Origin: an uncultured Candidatus Puniceispirillum sp.
GTDB lineage: Bacteria; Pseudomonadota; Alphaproteobacteria; Puniceispirillales; Puniceispirillaceae
DNA length: 64,000 nt
Assembly (NCBI GenBank): GCA_905182545.1
Contig: CAJJBY010000007.1
Location: 102,001 to 166,000 of the forward strand
Direction of reading: 5' to 3'
Shown here: positions 33,698 to 48,272 of the stretch, in pieces
Layout of the letters: the number at the start of each line of letters is the position of its first letter
How positions within the stretch are numbered: the first letter of the stretch is position 1
The notes under the pieces: generated by a model
The model's input: only the letters and a program-made list of their open reading frames with translations
The model's database searches: none
What the model was told of the DNA's origin: nothing
Made by a program: the position numbers and the translations under genes

Positions 33698-35035
33698 ATG
33701 CAAATCGCCAGCTTTCTCTCAACGCAGGGGCGCCGTATGCGTTATGCTGCCTTGCCATTTATTTGCGGCGCGGTCATTGCCGGTTTGGCCATACCCACCC
33801 TAACAATTGCCCAATCAGGCAAGAATGATGCGGTATATCGCCAGCTTGGGCTTTTTGGCGATATCTTTCAGCGCGTTCGTGAAAGCTATGTTGATAAAGT
33901 TGATGAAAAGGATCTTGTCGAAGCGGCCATCAATGGCATGCTGACCTCGCTTGATCCCCATTCGTCATTTCTAAACAATGATCATTTCAGCGATATGCAA
34001 GTTCAGACCAAAGGCAAATTTGGCGGGCTTGGCATTGAAATCACCATGGAAGACGGTGTGATCAAGATCGTGTCGCCAATTGATGACACACCAGCCGCCA
34101 AAGCCGGATTACAACCTGAAGATTTGATCATCGCCGTTAATGATGAACCAATCCGCGGCATGACCCTAAGCGATGCGGTTGACCGGTTGCGCGGCGAAGT
34201 TGGCTCAAGCGTTACCGTTACGATTAAACGCGGTACCAAAGACCCATTTGACGTTAGCCTCAAACGCGACACGATCAAAATCCGTTCGGTGCGCGCCAAA
34301 ATGTTTGACGGTATTGGCTATTTGCGGATCACCACTTTTTCTGAACAGACCACACCCGGCCTGACCAAAGAAATTGATAAAATGTTCCGTGACCATGGCC
34401 AAGACCTGAAAGGCTTTGTTCTTGATTTGCGCAACAATCCGGGCGGTTTGCTGAATGAGGCCATTTCGGTAAGTGATGCGTTTCTTGAAAAGGGCGAAAT
34501 CGTCTCAACACGCGGCCGCCGCGCCGAAAATGCCAGCCGTGCCTATGCCCGGCCGGGGGATATTGCCAACGGCCTTCCGATTGTGGTGCTGATCAATTCA
34601 GGATCAGCATCAGCATCTGAAATTGTTGCTGGGGCGTTAAAAGATCATCGCCGTGCGGTTCTTCTTGGCACGCGTTCATTTGGCAAGGGATCGGTGCAAA
34701 CCGTGATTCCGGTTTCGGGCAATAGCGCCATGCGGCTGACCACAGCGCGTTATTACACCCCATCAGGAACCTCTATTCAGGCCACAGGAATCAGCCCTGA
34801 TATCGAGGTGGCGTTAGCACGGATTGAAACTTTGGATGGCGGCGATACGCGCGAAGAAGATTTGAAAGGCGCACTTGATAATGGCAAGGGTGGCCAAGAT
34901 GGCGAACCGGCCGATGCCAAAAAAGCCGATGTTACGCCAGCCACTGACCAGTCAAAAATTGATTATCAGCTAGCGCGTGCGCTTGATTTGATTCGCGGCG
35001 TCTCTATTTTTACTGATGTGAAATCTGGATCTTAA
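33698..35035 (+). CDS. ctpA: Carboxy-terminal processing protease, S41 family
   Basis: 445 residues. A signal peptide or signal anchor (about 14-39, ending TIAQS) directs it to the periplasm. A PDZ domain follows (GLGIEITMEDGVIKIVSP, LQPEDLIIAVND), then the S41 domain with the catalytic serine in NSGSASASEIVAGAL and the lysine in SFGKGSVQT. The last 60 residues are charged and low complexity. Such proteases trim or degrade periplasmic proteins and peptidoglycan enzymes. rppH follows two bases later. AGGAG lies nine bases before the ATG. Confidence 0.93.
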   Translation: MQIASFLSTQGRRMRYAALPFICGAVIAGLAIPTLTIAQSGKNDAVYRQLGLFGDIFQRVRESYVDKVDEKDLVEAAINGMLTSLDPHSSFLNNDHFSDMQVQTKGKFGGLGIEITMEDGVIKIVSPIDDTPAAKAGLQPEDLIIAVNDEPIRGMTLSDAVDRLRGEVGSSVTVTIKRGTKDPFDVSLKRDTIKIRSVRAKMFDGIGYLRITTFSEQTTPGLTKEIDKMFRDHGQDLKGFVLDLRNNPGGLLNEAISVSDAFLEKGEIVSTRGRRAENASRAYARPGDIANGLPIVVLINSGSASASEIVAGALKDHRRAVLLGTRSFGKGSVQTVIPVSGNSAMRLTTARYYTPSGTSIQATGISPDIEVALARIETLDGGDTREEDLKGALDNGKGGQDGEPADAKKADVTPATDQSKIDYQLARALDLIRGVSIFTDVKSGS

Positions 35036-35037
35036 TC

Positions 35038-35514
35038 ATGCGTGACATTCCCTATGATGAACGGCCCTACCGGCCATGCGTTGGCATCTTTTTAATCAAT
35101 GACGCCAAGCAGGTTTTTGGGGGGCGCCGCATCGACGGCCGTGCCGAAGCATGGCAAATGCCCCAAGGCGGAATAGATCCGGACGAAACGGTGATTGATG
35201 CTTGTATGCGCGAAATGGGCGAGGAAATTGGCACATCTTCGGCTGAATTGCTGGGCGAGCATGATGAGTGGCTTTATTACGATATTCCGCTACCGCTTGC
35301 CGACCGGCTATGGCATGGCCAATATAAGGGTCAGAAACAAAAATGGATGGCGCTTCGCTTTACCGGCATTGATGACGACATAAACATCAACACCGCCGAA
35401 CCCGAATTTTGCGAATGGCGCTGGCTAGAACCACGTGAATTGGTCAATCTGGCGGTGCCGTTCAAACGCGATGTCTATGATGATGTGCTTAAGGCCTTTT
35501 CCAGTTTTGTCTAG
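35038..35514 (+). CDS. rppH: RNA pyrophosphohydrolase, Nudix family
   Basis: 158 residues. The N-terminal YRPCVGIFLIND and the Nudix box GGIDPDETVIDACMREMGEE (residues about 43-62) with the final IGT are complete; WYYD-like LYYDIPLP and KGQKQKWMALRF match RppH. It removes pyrophosphate from the 5' ends of mRNA to start decay. It is translationally close to ctpA (two-base gap) and ends the operon; a convergent terminator lies beyond. Confidence 0.93.
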   Translation: MRDIPYDERPYRPCVGIFLINDAKQVFGGRRIDGRAEAWQMPQGGIDPDETVIDACMREMGEEIGTSSAELLGEHDEWLYYDIPLPLADRLWHGQYKGQKQKWMALRFTGIDDDININTAEPEFCEWRWLEPRELVNLAVPFKRDVYDDVLKAFSSFV

Positions 35515-35540
35515 CCGCCCCGACGCCATAAAAAACCATA

Positions 35541-35569
35541 AAAAAAGGCCACCAAACATTTTGGCAGCC
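35541..35569 (-). terminator. Rho-independent terminator of the atp operon
   Basis: On the minus strand GGCTGCCAAA, a short loop and TTTGGTGGCC pair along ten positions with two wobbles, then TTTTTT. It lies 25 bases past the atpC stop and faces rppH. Confidence 0.85.
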
Positions 35570-35593
35570 CTCTCTTTATCAGATGAATAATGG

Positions 35594-35947
35594 CTAGAGC
35601 GATTCGATAACCGCATTCAAAAACGCGGCTTCAGCCTCATTTGCATTGGCCGCTTTTTCTTTCAACGCCGCCGCATCAGCACTGCCAAGATCAATGGCAC
35701 GTTCGGCCAGAATCGTCACCAATTCGCCCGATACATCAGCAAGACCACCATCAATCATAAAGCGATCAGTGACTTTGCCATCTTCATGCACTTCGACAAT
35801 GCCACGTGTCAGATCAGCAAGCAATGACGCGTGCCGTGGCAACACACCAAACAGACCTTCAACGCCCGGTGCAACAACCATCTGCACAGATTTCTGAGCC
35901 ATGATGCGAGCTGGTGTTACCAGTTCCAATTGTGTCGTTTCAGCCAT
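35594..35947 (-). CDS. atpC: ATP synthase epsilon subunit
   Basis: 117 residues, rather short: the N-terminal beta-sandwich (LELVTPARIMAQKSVQMVVAPGVEG, quoted in part, and GVLPRHASLLADL) is complete, with a short C-terminal helical part (ALKEKAANANEAEA). Epsilon is part of the central stalk of F1 and can restrain ATP hydrolysis. Last gene of atpHAGDC; the Fo genes are elsewhere, as usual in alphaproteobacteria. Confidence 0.93.
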   Translation of the reverse strand: MAETTQLELVTPARIMAQKSVQMVVAPGVEGLFGVLPRHASLLADLTRGIVEVHEDGKVTDRFMIDGGLADVSGELVTILAERAIDLGSADAAALKEKAANANEAEAAFLNAVIESL

Positions 35948-35988
35948 ACTAGCGCATCCTTATGCTGGATCGAACAGGGGCAATGCCG

Positions 35989-38366
<2,378 letters not shown>

Positions 38367-38416
38367 TTACCAAACTCCATTTTGCGGTGCGACAGCCCCG
38401 CAAATGCCTTCACCAT

Positions 38417-40506
<2,090 letters not shown>

Positions 40507-40525
40507 CGACTAAACCCTCATCCTG

Positions 40526-40544
40526 AAAAAAATTCGATTTTTTT
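40526..40544 (-). other. AT-rich hairpin before atpH
   Basis: Perfect arms AAAAAAAT and ATTTTTTT around TCG, 20 bases before the atpH GTG. Its stability is low because it has no GC pairs in the stem. It could influence atpH initiation or be chance in an AT-rich leader. Confidence 0.3.
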
Positions 40545-40690
40545 AAGTACACCATAAGTTGCACGCTTACGCGATTTGACCAACTGTGACGGGAGGTTGC
40601 TATCATAGCCATGGCCGAAAGGCAAGCAGTCAGGCTGTGAAAATTTGATGAAATTGCGATGTTTCGTTATGGTAAGCAAGACCACCAAGC

Positions 40691-42925
40691 CTAGAGAAAA
40701 CTATAGGGGTCAATGTCGATTTGCATCCGCACCGATGACGGCAGTTTGATTGTGCCAAGCCAGCCTTGCAAAATATGCTGAATATTCACACTCTTATCGG
40801 CACGAAGCAGCAATCTGGCGCGGTGTTTTCCCTTTAAAAACCCAATTGGGGCAATCGCTGGTCCATAAATTTGCACCGAATCAAAATGCGGGCGCGTTGA
40901 TGCAAGCTGGCGGATCGCCTCAAAAAGCCGTTCCTCATGTGGTGACGCGATGATAATGGCAGCTAATTGGCCAAAGGGCGGCATTCCGGCGGCCTGCCGC
41001 GCGGCCGCCTCTTGTGCCAAAAACGCATCCCGATCACCGGCAATCAGGCTTACAAGAACCGGATTATCAGGCTCTAATGTTTGCAGCATTGCAGCACCTG
41101 GCCGCGATTCGCGTCCGGCACGCCCAGCAACCTGACTCAGCATCTGAAAAGTTCGTTCAGCCGCGCGTAAATCACCGCCAGCAAGCCCAAGATCAGCATC
41201 AACAACACCAACAAGCGTCAAATGCGGGAAATGATGACCCTTTGCGGCCATTTGCGTGCCAATGATAATATCGACCTCGCCGTCACTTACCGATTGGATA
41301 AACGCCTCGGCAGCTTTTGGCGTGCCAACCGTATCACTCGACAGCAGCGCAAACCGCGCTTCGGGAAATCTTATCAAAACTTCTTCGGCAAGCCGTTCAA
41401 CCCCGGGGCCACAAGCCTGCATCTGGTCTTTTGCCCCGCAGGACTTGCAATCATTGCTTGGTCGCGATTCATGACCGCAATGGTGACAGCGCAGGCGGCC
41501 TGCCAACCGATGCGCCACCATCCATGAGTCGCAATTGGGGCATGTGACCTTGGTGCCGCAAGCGCCACATAAGGTAAGCGGCGCATAGCCGCGCCGGTTC
41601 AAAAATAACAGGCTTTGCTCACTAGCCTTTAGCCGCGACTCGATCGCCTCGACAAGCGGCGGGGCAAGCCATCGCCCCCGTTCGGGCGGTGTGGTACGAA
41701 GATCAATTGCCGAAATATCGGGAAGCTGGGCGCCATGAACGCGTTTTGGCAAAGCCAGATAATCATAACGAGGCGGCGATCCAGTTTTACCAGCATTTAC
41801 CCAGCTTTCCAGCGATGGGGTCGCGCTTGCCAGAACCACCGGCACATTATCCAATCGGCCGCGCAAAACCGCCATGTCGCGGGCTTGATAAATCACTTGA
41901 TCTTCCTGTTTGAAAGCATGTTCATGCTCTTCATCAACAATGATCAGCCCAAGCCGCGAAAAGGGTAAAAACAACGCCGATCGCGCCCCAACCACAACCG
42001 ATGCTCTTTCTTGCAACACAAATCGCCATGATTTGCGTTTTTGCGCGGCGGATATATCCGAATGCCATTCCATTGGCGGTACACCAAAACGAGCGGTAAA
42101 CCGCGCCCGCCATGCCGCCGATAGGGCAATTTCGGGAAGCAAAATCAAAACCTGCTGGCCTGCGGCAATCGCCGCTTCAACCGCCTCGAAGTAAACCTCG
42201 GTCTTGCCCGATCCGGTAACCCCATCAAGAAGGCAGGTCTGAAAACCATGGCCAACCGCGCCGCGCAAATGAACGGCGGCTTGCTGTTGATCCGATGTTA
42301 AGGTGACGTGATCAAGATCATGCCGCGGCAAAGGCGGCGGTTGATCGGCCGAGACGAATTTGACCTGCAACAGGCCTGCCGTTTCCATGCCATTAATGAC
42401 CGCCTGACTGGCACCGCAAGCAGCCGTAATCATCGCCGCCGTCACGCCGACCGTCTCGGCCTGATGATCGGGCGCAGCAGGTGCCTCATTTTTGGCGAAA
42501 TAATCAAGAACATGCTGCCGCGCCGTGGTAAGCCGAGTTTCGCCTGCTGGCGTGCCAATCGAATAGCGTTTTTGCTGGGGCGGGCGATCAAAGGCGGCTG
42601 GCTGGCTAAGCACCATTTTGACCACCGCACCCAAAGGCGCCATTGTCCAAGCGGCAACGCGTTCGATAAATTGGACAAGCGCATCTGACAGCGGCGGCAA
42701 AGTCACCAAGCTTTCAACCGCCCGAAGTTTGGCCACCTGCACATCACCAATCGCCACCCCCATCACAATGCCCGGTAAATGCCGCCGGCCAAACGGAACC
42801 ACGACAATAGTGCCACGAACCGCACCAACGGCCGGCCCTGCAAGATAATCATAAATCCCGCCAACTGGCGCAGCTACCGCAATGGCAAGCGCCGATTGCG
42901 GTGCCATGCCAACAGATTCACTCAT
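40691..42925 (-). CDS. priA: Primosomal protein N' (replication restart helicase)
   Basis: 744 residues. An N-terminal DNA-binding region, then the DEAH-type helicase: Walker A LLDGVTGSGKTEVYFE, Walker B IIVDEEHEHAFKQED, ASATPS, and a zinc-binding insertion with four CxxC pairs (CGACGTKVTCPNC, CHHCGHESRPSNDCKSC). C-terminal helicase motifs include GTQMAAKGHHFP and QVAGRAGR. PriA reloads the replisome at stalled forks. In alphaproteobacteria it typically lies between fsa and atpH, as here. Confidence 0.96.
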   Translation of the reverse strand: MSESVGMAPQSALAIAVAAPVGGIYDYLAGPAVGAVRGTIVVVPFGRRHLPGIVMGVAIGDVQVAKLRAVESLVTLPPLSDALVQFIERVAAWTMAPLGAVVKMVLSQPAAFDRPPQQKRYSIGTPAGETRLTTARQHVLDYFAKNEAPAAPDHQAETVGVTAAMITAACGASQAVINGMETAGLLQVKFVSADQPPPLPRHDLDHVTLTSDQQQAAVHLRGAVGHGFQTCLLDGVTGSGKTEVYFEAVEAAIAAGQQVLILLPEIALSAAWRARFTARFGVPPMEWHSDISAAQKRKSWRFVLQERASVVVGARSALFLPFSRLGLIIVDEEHEHAFKQEDQVIYQARDMAVLRGRLDNVPVVLASATPSLESWVNAGKTGSPPRYDYLALPKRVHGAQLPDISAIDLRTTPPERGRWLAPPLVEAIESRLKASEQSLLFLNRRGYAPLTLCGACGTKVTCPNCDSWMVAHRLAGRLRCHHCGHESRPSNDCKSCGAKDQMQACGPGVERLAEEVLIRFPEARFALLSSDTVGTPKAAEAFIQSVSDGEVDIIIGTQMAAKGHHFPHLTLVGVVDADLGLAGGDLRAAERTFQMLSQVAGRAGRESRPGAAMLQTLEPDNPVLVSLIAGDRDAFLAQEAAARQAAGMPPFGQLAAIIIASPHEERLFEAIRQLASTRPHFDSVQIYGPAIAPIGFLKGKHRARLLLRADKSVNIQHILQGWLGTIKLPSSVRMQIDIDPYSFL

Positions 42926-43105
42926 GATAAATCTTTATAAACATTGGATCCTGTGGAACTATCCGCCATCAAAACAAGCTGAACAACGGTTATTTTAAGA
43001 TTGTGGATTTGCGCTGTTGCTTCAAGTAAACTTGCGTGGCACGCAGAAAAAGCGCAAGCATCAATCCAGTTAAAACATTAATCCAGTGAAAACAGGGTCA
43101 ATAAC

Positions 43106-43759
43106 ATGAAAATTTTCCTCGATAGTGCCGATATTGGCGAGATCACTGCGCTTTGCGATACCGGGTTCGTTGATGGGATCACAACAAATCCGTCTTTGAT
43201 TGCCAAATCAGGACGCAACATTCTTGAAACGATTGCTGAAATCTGCAGCCTCGTTGACGGGTCGGTTAGCGCTGAAGTCACGGCAACCGATTTCAAAACA
43301 ATGCTTACCGAAGGCCAAAAGCTGGCCGCCATCGCCCCGAATGTAACGGTAAAAGTGCCCTTGACCCGTGACGGGTTGATGACGTGCCGCGCGCTTAGCG
43401 ATGCTGGCACCGATGTGAATGTTACGTTATGTTTTACCGCTGGGCAGGCCTTGCTGGCGGCCAAGGCAGGCGCGAAATTCATTTCACCCTTTGTCGGACG
43501 GCTTGACGATATCGGCCGCGACGGTATGGGGCTGATCGAAGAGATTTGCAGCATCTATGCAAATTATGATTATGATACCGAGGTTCTGGTCGCCTCAGTT
43601 CGAAGCACCCAGCATGTCGTTGACGCCGCCCTGATGGGAGCCGATGTGGTGACTTTGCCGCCAAAGATTTTAACCGCGCTTTATCATCACCCGCTAACCG
43701 ATAGTGGTCTGGACGCTTTTCTGAAAGACTGGCAGGCAACTGGCCAATCGATTTTATAG
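43106..43759 (+). CDS. fsa: Transaldolase family protein, FSA/TalC type
   Basis: 217 residues, the short single-barrel form. [13 protein letters not shown] at the start, [25 protein letters not shown] with the Schiff-base lysine, [15 protein letters not shown] and FVGRLDD, ending near [24 protein letters not shown] (quoted in part). Such proteins act as transaldolase or fructose-6-phosphate aldolase. Preceded by a 180-base region shared with divergent priA. Confidence 0.94.
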   Translation: MKIFLDSADIGEITALCDTGFVDGITTNPSLIAKSGRNILETIAEICSLVDGSVSAEVTATDFKTMLTEGQKLAAIAPNVTVKVPLTRDGLMTCRALSDAGTDVNVTLCFTAGQALLAAKAGAKFISPFVGRLDDIGRDGMGLIEEICSIYANYDYDTEVLVASVRSTQHVVDAALMGADVVTLPPKILTALYHHPLTDSGLDAFLKDWQATGQSIL

Positions 43760-43812
43760 GAGCGATCCTAACCGGCTTAGCCGCATAGGAAACGCCAAGC
43801 AAAGGCAGCATT

Positions 43813-44547
43813 ATGGCAGACGATAAATCCAAAAAAACAATCACCGCCAAAGATGTTGCCAGCTTTTTGACAGACAACGCTGCCGAAATGTCGAAATTGC
43901 TGGCAACCCAGCCAGAACTGCTTGCGGCCTGTATCACCGCGGCTGGCACCTCGATCAAGACCAATGATAAAATTGACGATAAGGTGGTGAATCTGATTCC
44001 GGCACTGGCCGCCAAGGCGCGGCAGGATGCCCGCAAATTAAGCCAGACGCATCAATCGCTTTTGCATGTGGCCGCCGAAAATATGCTTAGCTGGACACGG
44101 CTTCATCACGCCACATTGGGGCTTCTTGCCAGCACCGATCTTGCTGGCATGTGTAAGGTGATTGCAACCGAATTTCCGGTGATTTTTGACCTGAATCAGT
44201 GTCAATTGATTAGCGAGTCCGAAGCGGCAATTCCGAATGCGCTTGATATGGGGCTGATTGTGCATCCAGCAGATCAGATTGACCAAGCCACCGAAAACCG
44301 TGGGCTATTTTTGGGTCTGGCAAATGAGGCCGCCCAGAAGCTGCTTATCAAACCAGCACAAAGCCTTGCGATTATCCGGCTTCCCGATCGGCTTCCCGAT
44401 CCGGTATCACAATGCCTGTTATTGCTTGGCGGCAAAACCGCCAATAGTTTTCATCCTGACCTTGGCAGTGACCTTCTTATTCTTCTTGCCGAAATGGTTG
44501 GCGTCACCTTGGCGGCAAGGCTGGAATTGCAGGTGAATTCACGATGA
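43813..44547 (+). CDS. DUF484 family protein
   Basis: 244 residues. A short N-terminal helical region (VASFLTDNAAEMSKLLATQPEL), a coiled segment (about 65-95), and a C-terminal GAF-like domain (DLAGMCKVIATEFPVIFDLNQC to the end). DUF484 genes commonly precede xerC; function is not established. Its stop overlaps the xerC start (ATGA), indicating coupled translation. Confidence 0.85.
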   Translation: MADDKSKKTITAKDVASFLTDNAAEMSKLLATQPELLAACITAAGTSIKTNDKIDDKVVNLIPALAAKARQDARKLSQTHQSLLHVAAENMLSWTRLHHATLGLLASTDLAGMCKVIATEFPVIFDLNQCQLISESEAAIPNALDMGLIVHPADQIDQATENRGLFLGLANEAAQKLLIKPAQSLAIIRLPDRLPDPVSQCLLLLGGKTANSFHPDLGSDLLILLAEMVGVTLAARLELQVNSR

Positions 44548-45440
44548 TTGCGGCGGCACATCGGGCAGCATGGCTTCGCTGGCTTGCCAGTGAAAAACGC
44601 TATGGCTCAAACACGCTTGACGCTTATGAACGCGATCTTGATGATTTTTCCAGCTATCTTAGTGCTGCAGCAAACGCGGCCAATGCGCCGCTGTCACGCC
44701 AAATATTTCGTGGCTGGCTAGCGCATATGGCATCACGCCAACTTGCGCGAACAACGATTGCAAGACGAGTATCCTCGGTGCGCAGCTTTTACCGGTTTTG
44801 TGGCCGCAACAAGCTTGTTGATGTTCCCGACCTTGGCTGGTTACGCGCACCGCAACCACCCCGCGCCGTTCCAAAATCAATGTCGGTTGATGATGCCCAT
44901 GCCCTGCTTCAGGCCATTTTCAACCGGCGCGATGCGGATTGGGTCAAAAAGCGCGATTTTGCCGTTTTGATGCTGCTTTATGGTGCTGGATTGCGCATTT
45001 CCGAGGCGCTTGGCCTTTGCCGTAAAGATGCGCCACTTGGTGACTGGCTAACCATTACCGGCAAGGGCGATAAAATGCGCGATGTGCCGGTTCTAAAAGC
45101 AGCCAGCGAAGCGGTTGATGATTATCTTGGTGATTGCCCATTTGATGATGGGGCGCAAGCGCCATTATTTGTCAGCAGCCGCGGCAAACCGCTTGGCGCA
45201 CGCGCGGTTCAACGTTTGCTTGAAGGATTGCGTGTCGAGCTTGATCTGCCATCGCATGTCACGCCGCATAGTTTGCGCCATGCCTTTGCAACACATCTTC
45301 TTGGCAATGGTGGTGATCTTCGCGCCATTCAAGAATTGCTTGGCCATGCCAGCCTATCAACAACCCAGCGCTATACGCATGTTGATGAAACCCATCTAAT
45401 CCAAATTCACCGCGACACACATCCGCGCGCGCAACGCTAA
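44544..45440 (+). CDS. xerC: Tyrosine recombinase XerC
   Basis: 298 residues. N-terminal SAM-like core-binding domain (1-95) and catalytic domain with Arg in LYGAGLRISEALGL, the lysine in ITGKGDKMRDVPVL, HSLRHAFATHLL (HxxR), LLGHASLSTTQRYTHV with the final catalytic His and Tyr. With XerD it resolves chromosome dimers at dif. Its place after DUF484 and lack of flanking repeats argue for the housekeeping XerC rather than a phage integrase. Confidence 0.93.
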   Translation: MIAAAHRAAWLRWLASEKRYGSNTLDAYERDLDDFSSYLSAAANAANAPLSRQIFRGWLAHMASRQLARTTIARRVSSVRSFYRFCGRNKLVDVPDLGWLRAPQPPRAVPKSMSVDDAHALLQAIFNRRDADWVKKRDFAVLMLLYGAGLRISEALGLCRKDAPLGDWLTITGKGDKMRDVPVLKAASEAVDDYLGDCPFDDGAQAPLFVSSRGKPLGARAVQRLLEGLRVELDLPSHVTPHSLRHAFATHLLGNGGDLRAIQELLGHASLSTTQRYTHVDETHLIQIHRDTHPRAQR

Positions 45441-45487
45441 GCTCATGCGCCCGCAAATTGCATCCTTGGCAAGAGGCATAAGATTAG

Positions 45488-46897
45488 CTAGATATGAATG
45501 GCGCGGCCATCAACCGCCAGCGCGGCTTCTTTGACGGCCTCATTCAAAGTTGGATGACCATGACAGGTGCGGGCAATATCTTCGGCTGAGGCACCAAAAG
45601 CCATGGCGGTGGCGCATTCATGGATCACCGTTCCAGCTTCATGGCCGATAATATGAACACCAAGAATCTTGTCAGTTTTCGCACAGGCCAGAATTTTTAC
45701 AAACCCATCGCTGTGTCCTTGCGCCCGCGCACGGCTGTTTGCCGAAAACGGAAAGATACCCTTGGCAAAATCAATACCAGCCTCGGTCAATGCTTCTTCA
45801 GATTTTCCCAAAGTGGCTATTTCCGGCGCGGTATAAACAATGCCTGGTACCAGATCATAATCAACATGACCCGGCTTGCCAGCCATCATTTCAACAGCGG
45901 CAACAGCATCTTCTTCGGCCTTATGCGCCAGCATTGGCCCGTCAATCACATCACCAATAGCATAGATACCTTCGATACTGGTCTCAAAGCGGGCATCCAC
46001 CGCAATGCGGCCACGCGGCGTCATGGTAACACCAATCTTTTCAAGCCCAAGCCCGTCTGTTGCCGGATGCCGCCCAACCGAAACAAGCGCGATATCTGCC
46101 TTTATGGTTTCTTCATCACCGCCATTGGCAGGAGTGACTGTCAAGCTAACGCCACTTTTTCCGGCTTTGGCCGATTTTACCGCTGTGCTTAGACGGAATT
46201 TCAAGCCCTGTTTTTTGGCAATGGTCATAAATTTCTTGGCGATTTCAGCATCCATGCCAGGCAAGATTCGCGGCAAAAACTCGATGATTTCAACCTTGGC
46301 ACCAAGGCGCGCCCAAACCGTGCCAAGCTCAAGCCCAATATAGCCTGCACCAATCACCACCATTTTCTTTGGCAAGGTTTCAAGGCTCAAAGCGCCGGTT
46401 GAGCTGACAATATGTTTTTCATCAATGGTAATGCCGGGAAGGCTGGAAGGGTGACTGCCGGTGGCAATCATGATTTTGCCAGCTTTGTAATCGCCTTTAT
46501 CCTTACCATCGACAATGGTCACGCTTCCCGCGCTAGTGATGGTTGCGCTTCCCTCAATGCGGGTGATTTTGTTTTTCTTGAACAGAAAATCAATGCCGCC
46601 TGTCAGCGTGTCAACAATATCGCTTTTCGATTGCATCATCTGTTTGAGGTCAAGCGCAACCGATCCAAGCGATATGCCCAATTTGCCAAGCGTGCCTAAT
46701 GCGGCACCTGCAAAATGCTCGGAAGCATTCAAAAGTGCCTTTGACGGAATACACCCAACATTCAAACAGGTGCCGCCAAGCGTTGGCCGTTTTTCGATAC
46801 AGGCAACATTCATCCCAAGCTGGGAAGCGCGAATCGCCCCAACATAACCGCCCGGGCCAGCACCAATAATGATGAGATCAAAGCTGCTATTCTGCAT
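45488..46897 (-). CDS. lpdA: Dihydrolipoyl dehydrogenase (E3)
   Basis: 469 residues. FAD motif LIIIGAGPGGYVGAIRA, redox-active disulfide GGTCLNVGCIPSKALL, NAD motif VVIGAGYIGLELG, the AIGDVIDGPMLAHKAEEDA stretch and the catalytic HGHPTLNEA near the end. AAGGA lies six bases before the ATG. It reoxidises lipoamide in 2-oxoacid dehydrogenase complexes and follows sucB by 57 bases. Confidence 0.97.
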   Translation of the reverse strand: MQNSSFDLIIIGAGPGGYVGAIRASQLGMNVACIEKRPTLGGTCLNVGCIPSKALLNASEHFAGAALGTLGKLGISLGSVALDLKQMMQSKSDIVDTLTGGIDFLFKKNKITRIEGSATITSAGSVTIVDGKDKGDYKAGKIMIATGSHPSSLPGITIDEKHIVSSTGALSLETLPKKMVVIGAGYIGLELGTVWARLGAKVEIIEFLPRILPGMDAEIAKKFMTIAKKQGLKFRLSTAVKSAKAGKSGVSLTVTPANGGDEETIKADIALVSVGRHPATDGLGLEKIGVTMTPRGRIAVDARFETSIEGIYAIGDVIDGPMLAHKAEEDAVAAVEMMAGKPGHVDYDLVPGIVYTAPEIATLGKSEEALTEAGIDFAKGIFPFSANSRARAQGHSDGFVKILACAKTDKILGVHIIGHEAGTVIHECATAMAFGASAEDIARTCHGHPTLNEAVKEAALAVDGRAIHI

Positions 46898-46954
46898 CTG
46901 TTTTTCCTTTTTGTTGGCAATTTTTGCAAAGCGGTTTTGCAACTGACGTTGCCG

Positions 46955-48217
46955 TTAGACGCCCACTAACAAACGGCGCGGATCTTGGACCATTTCCTTG
47001 ATTCGTGCCAGAAATGATACAGCCTCGCGGCCATCAATAATACGATGGTCATATGATAAGGCCAAATACATCATCGGGCGAATAACAATCTGATCATCAA
47101 TCACAACCGCGCGCTTTTCGATCTTATGCATGCCAAGAATGCCGCTTTGCGGCGGGTTCAAAATCGGCGTTGACATCATTGACCCGTAAACACCGCCATT
47201 CGAAATGGTGAAAGTGCCGCCAGCCATATCATCAGGCGCAATTTTGCCATCACGCGCACGAAGGCCAAAATCCGAGATTGCCCGTTCGGTATCGGCCAAA
47301 CTCATCTCGCCAGCATCTTTGATAACCGGTACAACAAGCCCTTGCGGCGTGCCAACAGCAACCCCGATATTATAGTAATTCTTATAGATAATATCAGTGC
47401 CTTCAATTTCGGCATTAACCGCCGGAAATTCACGAAGCGCCTGAATGGCCGCCTGCACAAACACACCCATAAAGCCAAGCCGGACTTCATGCGCGGCTTC
47501 GAATGCATCTTTATAATCAGCCCGCAATTTCATCAGCGACGACATATCCACCTCGTTAAAAGTGGTCAGCATCGCAGCGCTATTTTGCGCCGCTTTCAGC
47601 CGTGAGGCAATGACCTGCCGCAATTTCGACATGCGAACACGCTCTTCACGCGCCGCATCAACCGCCCGCGGTGTTGCCCTTGGCGGTGTTGGCGCATTTG
47701 CAGTTGCCATGACGGTTTGCGCCGGTGCGGCCTGCGGCTTGTTGATCGCCGCCAAAACATCGGCCTTGGTCAAACGCCCGCCAACACCCGTTGCCGCAAT
47801 ATTTGCAGGATTGAGTTTATGTTCATCAACCAGCCGCCGCACTGAGGGTGACAGGTCAGAACTGTCAATTGCCGCTGGCGCAGATGCCAGCGCCGCAACC
47901 GGGGCAGGGGCTTCATCTGCCGCTGTTGCCGGGGCTGATTTTGGCGCTTCTTGTTTTGGTGCCGGTTTGGTCCCAGCCGCGCCTTCTTCAACCCGCGCCA
48001 AAAGCGCGCCAACTTCAACGGTTTCACCTTCGGCAGCGATGATTTCACCAAGCTTGCCAGCAACCGGTGACGGCACTTCCAATGTCACCTTATCCGTCTC
48101 AAGCTCAACAATCGGTTCATCTGCGGCGACCGCGTCGCCAGCCTTTTTTATCCAGCGGGCAATCGTTGCATCGCTGACTGATTCGCCAAGTGTTGGAACA
48201 TGAATATCAATTGACAT
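46955..48217 (-). CDS. sucB: Dihydrolipoyl succinyltransferase (E2 of 2-oxoglutarate dehydrogenase)
   Basis: 420 residues. Lipoyl domain (1-78) with the modified lysine in [11 protein letters not shown], an alanine/proline-rich linker, the E3-binding domain ([18 protein letters not shown]), a second linker and the catalytic domain ending with the [14 protein letters not shown] active site. GGAGGG is nine bases before the ATG at 48217. Confidence 0.97.
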   Translation of the reverse strand: MSIDIHVPTLGESVSDATIARWIKKAGDAVAADEPIVELETDKVTLEVPSPVAGKLGEIIAAEGETVEVGALLARVEEGAAGTKPAPKQEAPKSAPATAADEAPAPVAALASAPAAIDSSDLSPSVRRLVDEHKLNPANIAATGVGGRLTKADVLAAINKPQAAPAQTVMATANAPTPPRATPRAVDAAREERVRMSKLRQVIASRLKAAQNSAAMLTTFNEVDMSSLMKLRADYKDAFEAAHEVRLGFMGVFVQAAIQALREFPAVNAEIEGTDIIYKNYYNIGVAVGTPQGLVVPVIKDAGEMSLADTERAISDFGLRARDGKIAPDDMAGGTFTISNGGVYGSMMSTPILNPPQSGILGMHKIEKRAVVIDDQIVIRPMMYLALSYDHRIIDGREAVSFLARIKEMVQDPRRLLVGV

Positions 48218-48272
48218 TGTAAGCACCCTCCTACGGTACCTTGTCTAAAAGCTTGCTGAAAACAGGCTCTGT

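Noticed and set aside
40526-40544. AT-only hairpin before atpH as a terminator
   Set aside because: It lies just upstream of the first atp gene with no GC stem, so it is unlikely to stop transcription.
44544-45440. XerC as a phage or island integrase
   Set aside because: It is in the conserved DUF484-xerC setting with no attachment repeats or phage genes nearby.
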